Shown piece by piece: positions 29,501 to 37,400 of a DNA stretch of 64,000 nt. A program made the translations under genes and the position numbers. The notes below the pieces were generated by a model, which saw only the letters and a program-made list of their open reading frames with translations, did no database searches and was not told where the DNA came from. Origin of the DNA: Bifidobacterium sp. ESL0745 (GTDB lineage: Bacteria > Actinomycetota > Actinomycetes > Actinomycetales > Bifidobacteriaceae); NCBI RefSeq assembly GCF_029433335.1, contig NZ_JAQTHX010000001.1:1-64000 (forward strand), read 5' to 3'. The first letter of the stretch is position 1; each line of letters starts with the position of its first letter.

Positions 29501-30065
29501 GCTGCACAACTCCATCCAGCACGCCATCGGCCGCAACGACGGCAACCCGCTGTTCGTCATCTCGCAGAAGAGCCTCACCGGCCACGCGATGGGCGGCGCC
29601 GCGATCTTCCAGATCGACGGCCTGACCCAGCTGTTCAAGTCTGGTGTCATCCCGGCCAACGCGTCGCTCGACTGCGTTGACCCGAAGATGCGCAAGGACG
29701 ACCACATGGTCTGGCTTCGCAAGCCGCTCAATATCGGCTCCATCAAGGCCGGCCTGGTCACCTCCCTCGGCTTCGGCCACGTCTCAGGCTTCGTCGCCCT
29801 TGTGCACCCGGGTGCCTTCGAGGCGGCCGTTGCCAATGAGTACGGCCAGGATGCGCTCGACGAGTGGCGCAAGCGCGCCAACGAGCGTCTGGCCCGTGGC
29901 GAGCGTCGTCGCCTGATGGGCATGATGGGCGAGGCCCCGCTTTATGAGGAGATCGACAACCGTCGCTTCCGCGAGGATTCGAAGGCCTACAACGCTCATG
30001 AGGTCGAAAAGGCGATGCTTCTCAACCCGGACGCCCGCCTCGGTGCCGACGGTTACTTCGAGTGA
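20595..30065 (+). CDS. fas: Type I fatty acid synthase (single multidomain polypeptide)
   Basis: A 3,156-residue FAS-I, usual for bifidobacteria and corynebacteria. It combines the yeast beta and alpha arrangements without the phosphopantetheine-transferase domain. In order: acetyltransferase with GHSQG (Ser125); FMN enoyl reductase from about residue 405 (LLAGMTPTTVNAD...GGGQ); hot-dog dehydratase with GDFNPIHTS and LVHGMW (about 1255-1290); malonyl/palmitoyl transferase with GHSLG (Ser1466); an Ala-rich linker; acyl carrier domain with NGVSSRRNQ (phosphopantetheine probably on Ser1872); ketoreductase starting GDVAVVTGVAPNSIAG (about 2177); and ketosynthase with VSACATA (Cys2804) plus downstream His motifs KHDTSTNAND and SLTGHAMGG. 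ATG at 20595 follows AAGGAAG. It makes long-chain acyl-CoA from acetyl- and malonyl-CoA supplied by the upstream carboxylase. AcpS at 33485 should activate it. Confidence 0.97.
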   Translation: MTENTFFLNRLSTEPHALVFGGQSTPWVSSLADECTDPTLAEKLKAHADASDRLLSAVRPDLLATMGGTVDLFGFTANPARLGVAADAAASVPGIALAQLGALIDAEGLGYSVAAARPIAVLGHSQGIIAEHMVDAIEEAGSIDAAADAIDEILAIARLIGAAGTRQSRLLPVSTKFGDATPMLSVRGATKRQIEVLVDRVVKPRGPIAFAVTNATDNYVLSGHPEDLAAFAVEVGKEHRRQAKLRADKVRGGEVFDPILEYLEVTVPFHSPLMAEAVESTVNWAKECGLDADRARTLASEVLVNHVDWAARTDALLKSTDPTKLWIVDMGPGNTVGKLVSALVQGTGVGVVEAESEESRAALSTMEDDPVRTQDWRKFAPKVISTPAGEKIRTKFSDLTGKPPVLLAGMTPTTVNADIVSAAANAGYWTEMAGGGQVTSDVFDRNIADLDKELEEGRTIEFNAMFMDRYLWNLQFGPAGIVAKKRASGTPIDGVVISAGIPELDEAKQLVAQLNEQGFPYVAFKPGTVDQIRQVVRIAKAVAPVSIIMEVEGGAAGGHHSWESLDVLLMDTYADVRACDNLVLVAGGGIGTPDRAADYISGQWSRIYGKPDMPVDGVLIGTAAMTAKEAHTNPDVKRMLVATPGICAKPDDSDPFAPLGENWVPAGVVAKGGVASGLSHLHADIYELENASARCGRLLVRVMKHPEELESRRNEIIEALNKTSRPYFGDLDKMTYVQWAQRFAELTYPWADPTYADRFLHLLQRAEARVCDQESGEFASLFTSRADVENDPQAAIDKLQRAYPRAAEVTVTPTDVAWFPTLIHEYHKPVPFVPQIDNDLLRWWGQDQLWQSEDPRYSADSVRAIPGPISVAGITTVDEPVGSILGRFEAAALERTREINGGVEPEAAYAELDAAKTAEDFIRKSPNISWVGHLMANPAFGTPNGDKYYEIREVGDEDGTQMFDLDIHLDTFWDNDPDGGLSKHAVRDIVIPLNVKPTESGLFPVVDRERLPKHVYAMLADTAGIGNTAITGDELTAMPQIEEMSDKVAFPYGQAHTSYTLSANLGYDHEAATAGNMPGSLNASRIAPDALVGPAWPAIYTALGSVYVHGYPVIEGLLNAVHLDHQMELEVTEDELLAHTGEKIDLTSWADAYAESASGRIVTIHVTHTAIDGTVLAHEVERFAVRGRSYSDELPVDVPDYGDYLSYRKAHTGAGTPFSEEDDKGLDPVVATPRRMLRRVTLTAPSEMTAFARTSGDFNPIHTSHRGAAVSGLKAPLVHGMWLSAAAQHVVQARDDKGAHYEIVGWTYNMYGMVQLNDKVEISVERIGKLRHGGMTLEVTCRIDGNIVSRGTAAVRPPRSAYVYPGQGIQQQGMVLDERAKSAAARQTWERADKLTREKLGFSILAIVRDNPKTLTANGVTYHHPDGLLNLTQFTQVALATVAYAQTSRLREAGSDIWPAYFAGHSLGEYNALSSFAGIIPFETVLELVFQRGSAMNSLIDRDEQGRSNYRMAALRPNQFGVGDDGVDDYVKSVSEASGEFLQIVNYNLSGQQYVIAGTLKGLKALQADSARRVKEYGGKPALMYVPGIDVPFHSMLLRKGVPDFRNKLDTLLPAHIDYSRLVGRYIPNLVATPFEMTKEFARKIVDVVPSTRIQEALDNPAIWDSYAADEQKLGRLLFTELLAWQFASPVRWIETQAIMFGDPAQGGLGVENYVEVGLGNQPTLANLATKTLRLPDFSGSEVAVYNLGRDEQRVYMTDSDSLVPDTDNDDADDVSASASAQPAAAASAPAAQAASAPAAQAAVAPAVAASAPAAPAAAAPAAPVATSGERPADLPFKASDGIAMLLAYAAKVRPDQIGDSDTTDTLTNGVSSRRNQLLMDISSELGVASVDGAAEASITDLYALVNKVAPNYKPFGPVLSDIVRDRIRGLFGASGIKLSQIEKRVTDTWQLGQGWVDYVLGTLVLETREGTSSRGDDLASLNTAQVSNANDANALIDAAVQKVAADHGITVALPSAGGAGGSVVDSAALDAFAEKVTGADGVLAKTARFVLDELDIKAPVVAEDEDEDAAVVEAVEAELGSDWGDQVAPRFDERKALLLDDRWATAREDLARLYYNHDQKVASLSFIGAGHEVADQATWFASKAETDGNTILSSTFNRIAVEARSNAKNDPKASRFAGDVAVVTGVAPNSIAGQVVEGLLAGGATVIATSHSFKQSVKAWAEQIYREHAVGDAELWLVPANLSSYRDVDALVKWVGGVSKKTTGATTTILKPAYEPSLFFPFAAPPVHGTMADSGQLFESQARLMLWGVERAITGFAAIGGDTDVQHKLHVVLPGSPNRGVFGGDGAYGEVKASFDAIVTRARAEKDWSGRVTFAHPLIGWVRGTGLMGGNDPLVDVVERHGIRTYSTEEIAQQLLDLADASARKEAEKAPLRADLTGGLGSEPIDITALRAEAEADKANSAAASADENAETGDVSAKNKDGKATLIKALPTPNPPRQAEVDLADWRNVTVKPEDQIVIVSIGELGPWGSGRTRSEAELGIHPDGSVDLSAGAVLELAWNMGLVTWQDSPKAGWYDADGNLVPEEDIAERYHDEVVARSGLRPFDNGMGSGDYQNDTASGEVEIYLDHEVTFNVPSEEVAQQYVVMDAEHTTVAQDEESGEWSVTREPGSMIRVPKRFAMTRTVGGQFPKGFDPVKWGIPASMVGEVDEIALWNIVTTVDAYLSAGFSPSEVLQTIHPSMVASTQGTGFGGMASMRKLYLDRFLGHEIPTDILQEALPNVVAAHVMQSYIGGYGNMVQPVSACATAAVSLEEGVDKIALHKADFVVTGAIDDIGVDSVIGFGNMGATADANVMYGKGISDRFFSRSNDRRRDGFVESEGGGTMLVTRGDIALKMGLPVAAVVGYVHSFADGAHTSIPAPGLGALAAAQGGKSSQLVRQLAPLGVTPDDIAVVSKHDTSTNANDSNESELHNSIQHAIGRNDGNPLFVISQKSLTGHAMGGAAIFQIDGLTQLFKSGVIPANASLDCVDPKMRKDDHMVWLRKPLNIGSIKAGLVTSLGFGHVSGFVALVHPGAFEAAVANEYGQDALDEWRKRANERLARGERRRLMGMMGEAPLYEEIDNRRFREDSKAYNAHEVEKAMLLNPDARLGADGYFE

Positions 30066-30106
30066 ACCCCTGGGTGTTGGCGCTGTAGTATAAACACCGA
30101 ATGCTG

Positions 30107-30160
30107 AAACGTAGGCCCTTGGCTGTTGGCGATATCACCAACAGCCAAGGGCCTACGTTT
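30107..30160. terminator. Very strong hairpin after fas
   Basis: Perfect 23-bp arms beginning AAACGTAGGCCCTTGG (30107) and ending at 30160, with an 8-nt loop, closed by AAA/TTT. It would end transcription of fas, and possibly of the convergent regulatory operon as well. Confidence 0.9.
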
Positions 30161-30188
30161 CGTTGTCGAGTGGATAGGAGTGGATAGA

Positions 30189-30245
30189 AAACCCGTTCGG
30201 CTTTGTGCACAAACAATTTGTTTGTGCGATGAAGCCAGACGGGTC
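30189..30245 (-). terminator. Second hairpin, for the convergent minus-strand operon
   Basis: ACCCGTTCGGCTTTGTGC pairs with a complementary arm ending GACGGGT at 30244, imperfectly in the middle. It lies just past the stop of the DUF3021 gene (30271) and is bounded by an A-run that reads as T on the minus strand. Confidence 0.65.
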
Positions 30246-30270
30246 TTTCATATTTAAAGGAGGACCGGTT

Positions 30271-30876
30271 TTAATCCTGTGTATCCGTAGCGTCTTTTCC
30301 GTTCGCGTCACGTTCCGGGTTGCCGCCTGCGTTGTCGTTGTCGGCAATCGTATCGTCGTCGTTGAGCGTGATGCCATTCAAAGCGTCCATGAAATTTCTG
30401 TTTTTGAACGCGGTGAGAGCGGCGTCCAGGCGTTTGTTCATCCCTTCGGTAAGGGAACGCGAGTATGCCGAAATAACCAGCCAGGCGCATATATACAGCA
30501 CGATGAACAGGATGACGAAAACAAGCATCTCTTTGCTGATCAGACATTTCTTGCCGCCGCTGATGAAGACCCAGAGCGCTGTCAGCAAAAGCGTGGAGAT
30601 GCCATGGAGCGGAATGATGATCATCCAGGGAAGGTCCGTGCAGAACAGGGCCAGAGCCAGTTCGCCGAGGATGACATCGATGATCAGCATCGCAGCCATG
30701 CTGGTGCGTCCGATAGGTATCCATCCAGGAATGAACAGCTCGACGACGGCCAATGTCAACGCCCCTAACATCGGTCCCTTGACGGCGTATTCCAAAATCA
30801 TACGAAGCAATGAGTCATTGTCGGAAGGACGCAGCAACGCGCTGACGCTGCCTGCGGGACTATGCAAGTTCTTCAC
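30271..30876 (-). CDS. DUF3021-type membrane protein
   Basis: A 201-residue protein with four hydrophobic segments (about residues 25-50, 57-80, 84-107 and 118-140) and a long acidic, Asn/Asp-rich cytoplasmic tail. The layout and its coupling to a LytTR regulator fit the DUF3021 family, which commonly forms two-gene modules with LytTR DNA-binding proteins. It starts with GTG at 30876 behind AGGAGC, two bases after the regulator stop, so the two genes are co-translated. It may control the regulator at the membrane; the mechanism is inferred from the pairing. The partner copy at 32128-32724 is broken. Confidence 0.8.
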   Translation of the reverse strand: MKNLHSPAGSVSALLRPSDNDSLLRMILEYAVKGPMLGALTLAVVELFIPGWIPIGRTSMAAMLIIDVILGELALALFCTDLPWMIIIPLHGISTLLLTALWVFISGGKKCLISKEMLVFVILFIVLYICAWLVISAYSRSLTEGMNKRLDAALTAFKNRNFMDALNGITLNDDDTIADNDNAGGNPERDANGKDATDTQD

Positions 30877-30878
30877 GA

Positions 30879-31367
30879 TTATGCTCCTATCATTTCGCGC
30901 AGGCCGGGGACGTAACGACGGCCGACTATCTCTTCCAGACCACCGTCAAGATTTGCGCTCATATTCCCTGCGTAGCTGAGTTTCAGCGAGCGAAGATGAC
31001 GGATATTGATGATCGCCTGACGTGATATGCGAATGAATTCCGGGGGCAGTCGGGTCATGAAATGGACGAGCGTGTCGTGGACGGAAAGAATGGTGATCGC
31101 CGGTTTGCTTCTTTTGGCGCCGTTGGCATTGACAAGGATTTGAACACTCAGCGATTCGTCGTTGACTTCGACGGCAACGATTGCCGCTGTCGGCACCATC
31201 TCGAAACCGCCATTGGTGTCGATGGCGATCGTGGACGTGTTGTGCCATTTGAGTCCTTTGATCGACTGCATCAGCTGTATGGTTTCGTCGTTGGCCTCGT
31301 TGGCCTCTACAATGACATTCACTTCGCCCTGTGGCAATTCAGGATTCGCGCGGAACGTAATACTCAT
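30879..31367 (-). CDS. LytTR-family DNA-binding regulator, first copy
   Basis: A 162-residue protein with no receiver domain. The C-terminal half has the LytTR pattern: HDTLVHFMTRLPPEFIRISRQAIINIRHLRSL, followed by SANLDGG and a VGRRYVPGLREMIG end. The start at 31367 is chosen because MSITFRANPEL follows a GGATAAGGTGGGG ribosome-binding site and matches the start of the second copy (MSIIFRANPDL). The frame itself extends 16 codons further upstream. It is the first gene of an operon with the DUF3021 membrane protein. It probably binds repeats in its own upstream region and perhaps that of the divergent small membrane protein gene. Confidence 0.88.
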   Translation of the reverse strand: MSITFRANPELPQGEVNVIVEANEANDETIQLMQSIKGLKWHNTSTIAIDTNGGFEMVPTAAIVAVEVNDESLSVQILVNANGAKRSKPAITILSVHDTLVHFMTRLPPEFIRISRQAIINIRHLRSLKLSYAGNMSANLDGGLEEIVGRRYVPGLREMIGA

Positions 31368-31469
31368 AGGCCCCACCTTATCCTTTCTTTTTTGGTAATC
31401 GTCCTGCCTATACAACGTTTTGCATCGCCATTCATCGCGGATCTTTCATAAGCAGCAACGCTACAATAA

Positions 31470-31492
31470 TACATTTTATGCATGAAATTGTA
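31470..31492. promoter_or_regulatory. Inverted repeat in the divergent region upstream of the first LytTR gene
   Basis: A 23-bp imperfect palindrome, TACATTTTATG and CATGAAATTGTA, centred on ATGCAT about 105 bp upstream of the regulator start. It is a candidate autoregulatory site. A -10-like TATATT for the rightward gene lies at about 31596. Confidence 0.45.
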
Positions 31493-31691
31493 TACTTTCC
31501 GCTATTTGAATTTACGTTCAGCCCCATTTCAGCACCGTTTAACCCGCCCTGTGGATTACTGACTGGTTCGCTTGCTCGATGCTTCGTTGTGGTGTGTTAT
31601 ATTAATTATTGATGGGTTTAGAGAGGGTTCATTGGCTCATGCCTATGTGAGTCGATGAAACGTGGAACGCACTAGGTAGACGGGAGCAGTG

Positions 31692-32105
31692 ATGAAGTTG
31701 TTGAAAAAGATTGTAATCGCCCTGTTTGTCGCAGTGACGGTGTGCGTTGCCCCAGTTGCGGCGAATGCGGCTGAGCGCGTCGACATGGCTTCCGATCAAG
31801 TAGTCGCCTCCCAGAATTCCGTGATCGAGTCGGCTCCTCAAAGTGCCAGAGTCCCCATTACCCCGGTTGAGGGTGATACGTTGAACTGCAACGAAGTGGG
31901 TCAGGCCCATGTGCAGCAGTGCCTGGCCAATCAGCCCCGTAGCGCCATCAGTGCCGGCACGTCGGTCAGGTTCAATTGGTGGGTGATCGCGATGTTTACC
32001 GCTTTCGATGTCACCGTTTTGGCTGTGGTCTATGTCTATGAAGCGAACAAGGATGCGGGCAATGTTCTTGCCCAGCATTGCAGCGGTCGTTATTTGAACG
32101 GATAA
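31692..32105 (+). CDS. Small secreted or membrane-anchored protein between the LytTR modules
   Basis: A 137-residue protein with a classical signal peptide (MKLLKKIVIALFVAVTVCVAPVAANA). It has a short extracytoplasmic part with two cysteines (LNCNEVGQAHVQQC) and one hydrophobic segment near residues 95-117, then a short tail with a further Cys. The ATG at 31692 is preferred over the overlapping GTG at 31689 because of GGGAG spacing. No known domain recognised. Its position between two LytTR/DUF3021 pairs and divergent from the first suggests it could be their target; this is inference. Confidence 0.75.
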   Translation: MKLLKKIVIALFVAVTVCVAPVAANAAERVDMASDQVVASQNSVIESAPQSARVPITPVEGDTLNCNEVGQAHVQQCLANQPRSAISAGTSVRFNWWVIAMFTAFDVTVLAVVYVYEANKDAGNVLAQHCSGRYLNG

Positions 32106-32127
32106 ACGATATTCGAATTGGTCCGGA

Positions 32128-32724
32128 TTAATCTAGATCAATAGTTCGGCGGTTCAACAGATACCAGAATGGTTGTTGAACCGCCGACCTTTTTCGGTTT
32201 TTACGGTTCATTCGTGCCCGGACGTCAAGGCGCTCGTTGATGTTGTTGGTGAAACCGTAGTAGGCGAGTATGCCGGTCCCAATGACCGCGTACACCAGAA
32301 TGAATCCGATAATGAACAGGACGGGCTCCTCGTGGAACACGTGCCACTGCCATCCGTTGATGCGGATTCAGGCAATGCAGATCACCAATATCACACCAGG
32401 TGTGCGGGAGTAATGACGAACAGGGGCAGGTCGGAACGTTGGAAGGCAAGGGTGATGATGCCTATGATTGCGTCGATGAGCAGCATCGTGCCCATTCCGA
32501 ATCGGGTGATCGGCACGATGCGAGAATGAGTATCTCGATGAGTATTGCGGTGCACGAGCCGAAGAGGATGCCTCTGATGGCATAGTTGATGACATCATAT
32601 ACCAAGGTTTTGCGTTCGGCCGGCGCTTGGCATTCCCCGACGGAGTCGGAATCGGTGGGGATTCCTGTCCGATTCCGTCGTCACGGCGATATGGTTTTGG
32701 TCTGAATTCTTCATATACTGCCAA
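32128..32724 (-). pseudogene. Frameshifted DUF3021 membrane protein, second copy
   Basis: A DUF3021-like protein can be read only by changing frame several times. The pieces on the minus strand are an N-terminal MAVYEEFRPKPYRRDDG, then TLVYDVINYAIRGILFGSC, then IVPITRFGMGTMLLIDAIIG with AFQRSDLPLFVITPAH, and finally EEPVLFIIGFILVYAVIG ending at 32128. The pieces correspond in order to the intact copy at 30271-30876 (compare IGRTSMAAMLIIDVILGE and LFCTDLPWMIIIPLH). At least three frameshifts make a functional product very unlikely. The linked LytTR gene is intact, so that regulator may act without its membrane partner. Confidence 0.8.
32147..32192. terminator. Bidirectional hairpin terminator
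   Basis: CGGCGGTTCAACA (32147-32159) pairs with TGTTGAACCGCCG (32174-32186), followed by a T-run. It lies after the small membrane protein gene and overlaps the 3' end of the broken DUF3021 gene on the other strand. Confidence 0.85.
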
Positions 32725-32727
32725 ACC

Positions 32728-33216
32728 TTATGCTCCTATGGTTTTCCGAAGATTTGCGACATATCGCCGCCCCACGGTCTCCTCTATACCGGCGTCAAGG
32801 CTGGCCGTCATGTTGCCGGAATAGCTCAATTTCAATGACCGCAAATGATTGATGTTGATGACTGTCTGACGCGATATTCTTGTGAACTCGTTGGGCAACC
32901 GTGTAAGAAAATGGGCGAGGGTGTCGCGGGTGGCGATTGTTCTGTTCGGCATCCGCGAATTTTGTAGCGTCGTCTTGCCTGCCGGCAGGCGCAGGAGGAG
33001 CATTTCGTTGTGGACCTCGACGGCGATGATCGAGGCTACTGGTATGAGCTCCAGGCTTTCATCGGTGCTGACCACGATCGTAGTGGTGTTTAGCTGGCTC
33101 ATTTTTTTGATGCCCTGCAAGAGCTGCATCACTTCGTCGCTCGCATTCGATGCCTCGACGATGACATCCACTTTGTCGTCTGGGAGATCGGGATTTGCAC
33201 GGAATATGATGCTCAT
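32728..33216 (-). CDS. LytTR-family DNA-binding regulator, second copy
   Basis: A 162-residue paralogue of the regulator at 30879-31367 with the same length and layout: MSIIFRANPDLPDDKVDVIVEASN at the start, RDTLAHFLTRLPNEFTRISRQTVININHLRSLKLSY in the LytTR domain, and a GRRYVANLRKTIGA end. The start at 33216 matches the paralogue; the frame extends 19 codons upstream without support. Its former partner DUF3021 gene directly downstream is broken. The two copies probably arose by duplication of a regulator/membrane-protein pair, and their binding sites may overlap. Confidence 0.87.
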   Translation of the reverse strand: MSIIFRANPDLPDDKVDVIVEASNASDEVMQLLQGIKKMSQLNTTTIVVSTDESLELIPVASIIAVEVHNEMLLLRLPAGKTTLQNSRMPNRTIATRDTLAHFLTRLPNEFTRISRQTVININHLRSLKLSYSGNMTASLDAGIEETVGRRYVANLRKTIGA

Positions 33217-33484
33217 AAATGCTCTGCCTGCTCTTTCTATCGAATCCGTACGAGCGTCTTTTTCGTATGTCAATAAGTATTAATCTGATGTAATAATAGT
33301 TCGATAATGTCAATTATGTATAATAGCAGTTCAAATCGATTAACTTGTCCGATGTAACTTAAAAATAGATACATGTTATCTGTATATGTTTATCAGCTAC
33401 GACGTCGTCGACGATGACGATGGGAAACTGCATGCCCGGCCTTGGCCGTCCTGTAATTTCATATCGGGCAGGTAGCATGAAACC

Positions 33485-33970
33485 GTGATTGACTTGCAGC
33501 AGGGCACCGGCCCGACTTCGTGCGGTTCGCGCGTGCTCGGGGTTGGACACGACGTCGTGGACGTCTCAGCGTTCGCCGAACAATTGAGCGAGCCCGGAGC
33601 TCATGGCAGGTTGCTGTTTTCGACGCGTGAATCAAGGCAGGCTGCCAGCCGTGCCAAGGCAAAACATGACGGTGAAGCGGTGCACTTGGCCGCTCGGTGG
33701 GCAGGCAAGGAGGCCGTACTTAAAGCGTGGTGCGAGGCGTTGGGCGATCACCCGAACCCTTATACGCTGGATGATTTCCCGTGGACGCAGGTCGAGATTC
33801 TCGACGATTCGCGCTCGCGCCCCCATGTGGTGTTGAGCGCGGCTTGCGAGGCAATGTTGCGCAAATCGCTGGCTGGGCAGGATTTGCTGCGTTGGCATAT
33901 TTCGTTGAGTCATGACGGGCCGGTGGCCTCGGCCGTCGTGCTGCTGGTTTGTGATGTTGGTATGGATTGA
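33485..33970 (+). CDS. acpS: Holo-ACP synthase (4'-phosphopantetheinyl transferase, AcpS type)
   Basis: A 161-residue AcpS-family enzyme. The signature LGVGHDVVDVSAFAEQL near residue 19 contains the metal-binding Asp. FSTRESRQA and HLAARWAGKEAVLKAW hold the Glu-Ala-x-x-Lys helix. LRWHISLSHDGPVASA gives the C-terminal strand. It transfers phosphopantetheine from CoA to the carrier domain of the type I synthase, which lacks its own transferase domain. GTG at 33485 follows GCAGGTAGC. In many bifidobacteria acpS sits next to fas; here the LytTR modules separate them. Confidence 0.92.
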   Translation: MIDLQQGTGPTSCGSRVLGVGHDVVDVSAFAEQLSEPGAHGRLLFSTRESRQAASRAKAKHDGEAVHLAARWAGKEAVLKAWCEALGDHPNPYTLDDFPWTQVEILDDSRSRPHVVLSAACEAMLRKSLAGQDLLRWHISLSHDGPVASAVVLLVCDVGMD

Positions 33971-34403
33971 TTGGCTGGGCTGTCGGGATAGCATCAACAA
34001 TGATGATAGTTATCTTATATAGTGATATGTCAAACGTTATATGTTCGCCTTGAGGCAGATTTGAAGATTCTTGTTTGATTTTCCAAAACGAATCGTCTTG
34101 AAAATGAATATCGTATATTTGATTCAATTTTATTTGAATACGTTGTAATATAACGATTTTCATGTATAAAAATAAGAAATATATAATAATTATTGAATAT
34201 AAAATTCCTGATAGATAGATATATCAATATTATCCGTTAATCTGTGATGCAAGTTATGGTACTATGTCGTTGTCATTAAGTTTATCGTTCGACGTTTTGG
34301 TTTTTGGGTTCATATTGAGAACGATACGATTTTGCCAGTGCTGAATGCGGACATGCAATTGGGGTGATTGCGGTCTGATTGTTGAGGGAAAGGACAGGCA
34401 GGA
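33971..34403. other. AT-rich intergenic region before the BspA-like gene
   Basis: About 430 bp, strongly AT-rich from 34000 to 34290, with no convincing gene. It presumably carries the promoter of the surface protein at 34404. No repeat or operator identified with confidence. Confidence 0.6.
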
Positions 34404-37400
34404 GTGAAAAGGACAACGAAGATCGTCGGTTTGCTGCTTGGCGTGGCCATGCTTGTCGGCCCTGTGGCCGCCAACGCGAGTCAAAGTGCGGCAGACGCTG
34501 CGGGCTCGGCCACGATGTCGCAGAATTCATCCGTGGCGAGTGCCAATGGTGACGATGCCGCAAAAGTGCCGCGGGATTCATCGTCGGCTGCCGGGGACTC
34601 GCAATCCGGGTCTGATGCCGACAAGGCTGATACGCAGGCCAAGGGCAGCAACGTACAAAGCGAAGGCGCGTCCGTGCAGAAGTCTTCAAGCCAAGGAACG
34701 TCTAAGTCTTTGCCGACTCTTGCGCAATCACCTTCCGCGCAGGGCGAGTGCGGTGCCGGCGACGCGGCAAGCGGTATGTGGGGCGACGCCCCATGGGAGC
34801 TGTGCGACGGCACCCTGACCGTCAGCCGTGGGGTCATCACCGGATGGGGGAGTGGCGCCATCGGCAACTCCGGAGGTGGCAGTGTAGCTAATCATCCTTG
34901 GGACAACAACGCCGTCAAGAGCATCGTCCTTCAGCCGGGCGTCCTGCTCAATTCGGACTCGGGCTGGGCATTCGCATCGATGCCGAACCTTGAGCATATT
35001 TCTGGTCTGGACTCTGTCGATGTGCGCTATGCCCGCAGTCTTTGGGGGCTGTTCCGAGACGATCCGAAACTGCAAAGCGTCGATTTCGGCTCCGCGAACC
35101 TGATTCTAAACGCGCAACAACTTTCCTACATGTTTGCCGGTGACACTTCGCTGACCGGCCTCGATCTGTCGGCGTTAAAGGTTTCGCAGAATTATGGTGC
35201 GACTGTCAGTGCCGACAACATGTTCCTCGACTGCTCGAATCTGCACGGCGTCACCGGCCTGAACACGATGGCCCCTGCCGGTTATGGAAAGATCAACAAT
35301 CTTGATTCCATGTTCAAGGGCGCGAGCAGTCTGCAAAGTCTCAACCTTTCCGGGTTTGACGCTTCGGCCGTTTCAAGCACCGCCGACATGTTCAATGGTG
35401 ACGTTGCCTTGACAACGCTCAATCTCGACGGCTTCGACACCTCTAATGTGAACTGGATGGGCCGTATGTTCCTGAATTGTCAGAACCTTGCTTCCATTCC
35501 GATTGGGCATTTCAACACTCGTAACGTACGGGATATGACCAGCATGTTCGATGGCTGCCATAAGGTCGAAAATCTTGACATATCGAGTTTCGATACCACG
35601 AACGTGACCTCGATGGGCTATATGTTCAACGAGTGTAACAGCCTCAAGAAAATCACCGGACTCAACCATTTCAACACGTCCGCAGTGAATGACATGCGCA
35701 TGATGTTCAACGATTGCTTCCACCTCGATCGTCTTGACGTTTCCGGCTTTGATACCGCCAACGTCACCACTATGCAATACATGTTCCGTTTTAACAGCGA
35801 CGCGACGAATCCCAACGCCATCACCGTGCTGGATGTTTCGAACTTCAATATGGCTCGTGTGGCGAATGCAAGCGCGATGTTCGCACAGGATCGCACCCTT
35901 ATAACGCTTACCATGCCGGCTTCCGCAAGCCCTGCGCTCACCGATGCCAGCGTCATGTTCTTTGAGGACGGGAAAATCGAGGCCCTCGATCTGAGGAACC
36001 TCAACACCGCCGGCGCCAATACCGGCTCTATGTTCGCCGGCGCCACAGCGCTCGCAAGGCTTGATCTGGGGCCCAGCACGCTGATCAAGCCGGGGTCGTT
36101 CAACGGCACGAATCCTCCGCTCGGCGATGCCACGAGCGGCGAATGGGTGAAGGTCTCGGCCAACGCCGGGGACAAGGTTCATTGCGCCGACGCCGATGAC
36201 AATCTTTATCAGGTCAAAAACGCGGCGTGGAGCAGCTGCGTCACCAATCCCACTCCTGGTCAGCAGGCGTCGCACGTGCTTGAGGCCTATGCGTCAGCTT
36301 CCCATCCCGGCACCTACATCTGGGGCCAGCGGGCCACGGTGAGGATGAAGAATGTCGACCCGACCCAACCTGCAGGCGATGCCAACATGGCCGTTGACCA
36401 TGTGTACGGCATGAAGATCGATAATGCGTTTGTCTACAACGCTTCCGGCAATGCCAGCACAGTGAACGTCAGCAATTTCGTCGATTACACCGTTCCTGGT
36501 GCTCCCGATCATGATGAAAACAGTTACATATTCAATGGCTGGAACACGCTCGCCGACGGCAGCGGCACCACCTATCAGCCAGGGGACACCATTACGCTGA
36601 ACGCGGGGACCACCAAGCTCTACGCGCATTGGCAAAAGATCGCAATCCCCGTCAGCGGCGGGAATGGCAGTGGTTCCGGAACCAGCGGCACGACGCCTGC
36701 TCAGGGCGGCGGTTCAGGTTCCGGTAATGGCGGAAGCGGCACCAGCGGTTCGAACGGCTTCGGCTCCAATTCCGGTTCAGATAATGGTTCCAATGGGTCT
36801 AATGGTTCCAATGGCAGCACAGGCAATGGAAGCAATTTCAGCGGTTCGGGTTCCGGCAATGGCAATAATGCCGATGCCTCTAATACCGCTGCCAATTCCA
36901 ACAACCCGAATGGTTCCACAATTACGAACGGGTCAGGCACCACGGCTGTCGGAAACAGCCAGACGGTGGGCATGCAGGCCCCGGCGTTGACTCCGGCGGC
37001 TGCCCCGGTCGCGTCATCTGTCGCCCCGCTGGCTTTGCCGGTATCCTTTGTGGTTGCGGCTGCCCCGGTTGTCGGCGCCCCGGCGGCTACGGTGGGCACG
37101 CCGACGCCAGCGGTTACCGCCGCGTTGGCTGCTCGCGCTGCAACCCCGCTTCGGGCCACTCCTACAGCTCCCACTGTTCCTGCCGATCCAATGCCCAATC
37201 AGGACAACGGCATTCCCGCACCGACCGCGCCGCACAACCGCACCAAGCAATGTGTCAATGCTGCCGAGCAATCGGCGTACACCGTCAGCTGGCTTGAGCC
37301 CGCGGCCTCGGCTGCCCCGCTTTGCGGCGAACCGAGCTCTGCGCCTGCACATGCGCAGTTGTCGATGGCGGATTTGTGGTGGGTTCTCCTGATCATGGCC

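Noticed and set aside
20556..29780. Very long minus-strand open frames opposite fas (about 1,121, 890 and 938 codons)
   Set aside because: Long antisense frames are expected in GC-rich genes with strong codon bias. fas on the plus strand shows every expected catalytic motif.
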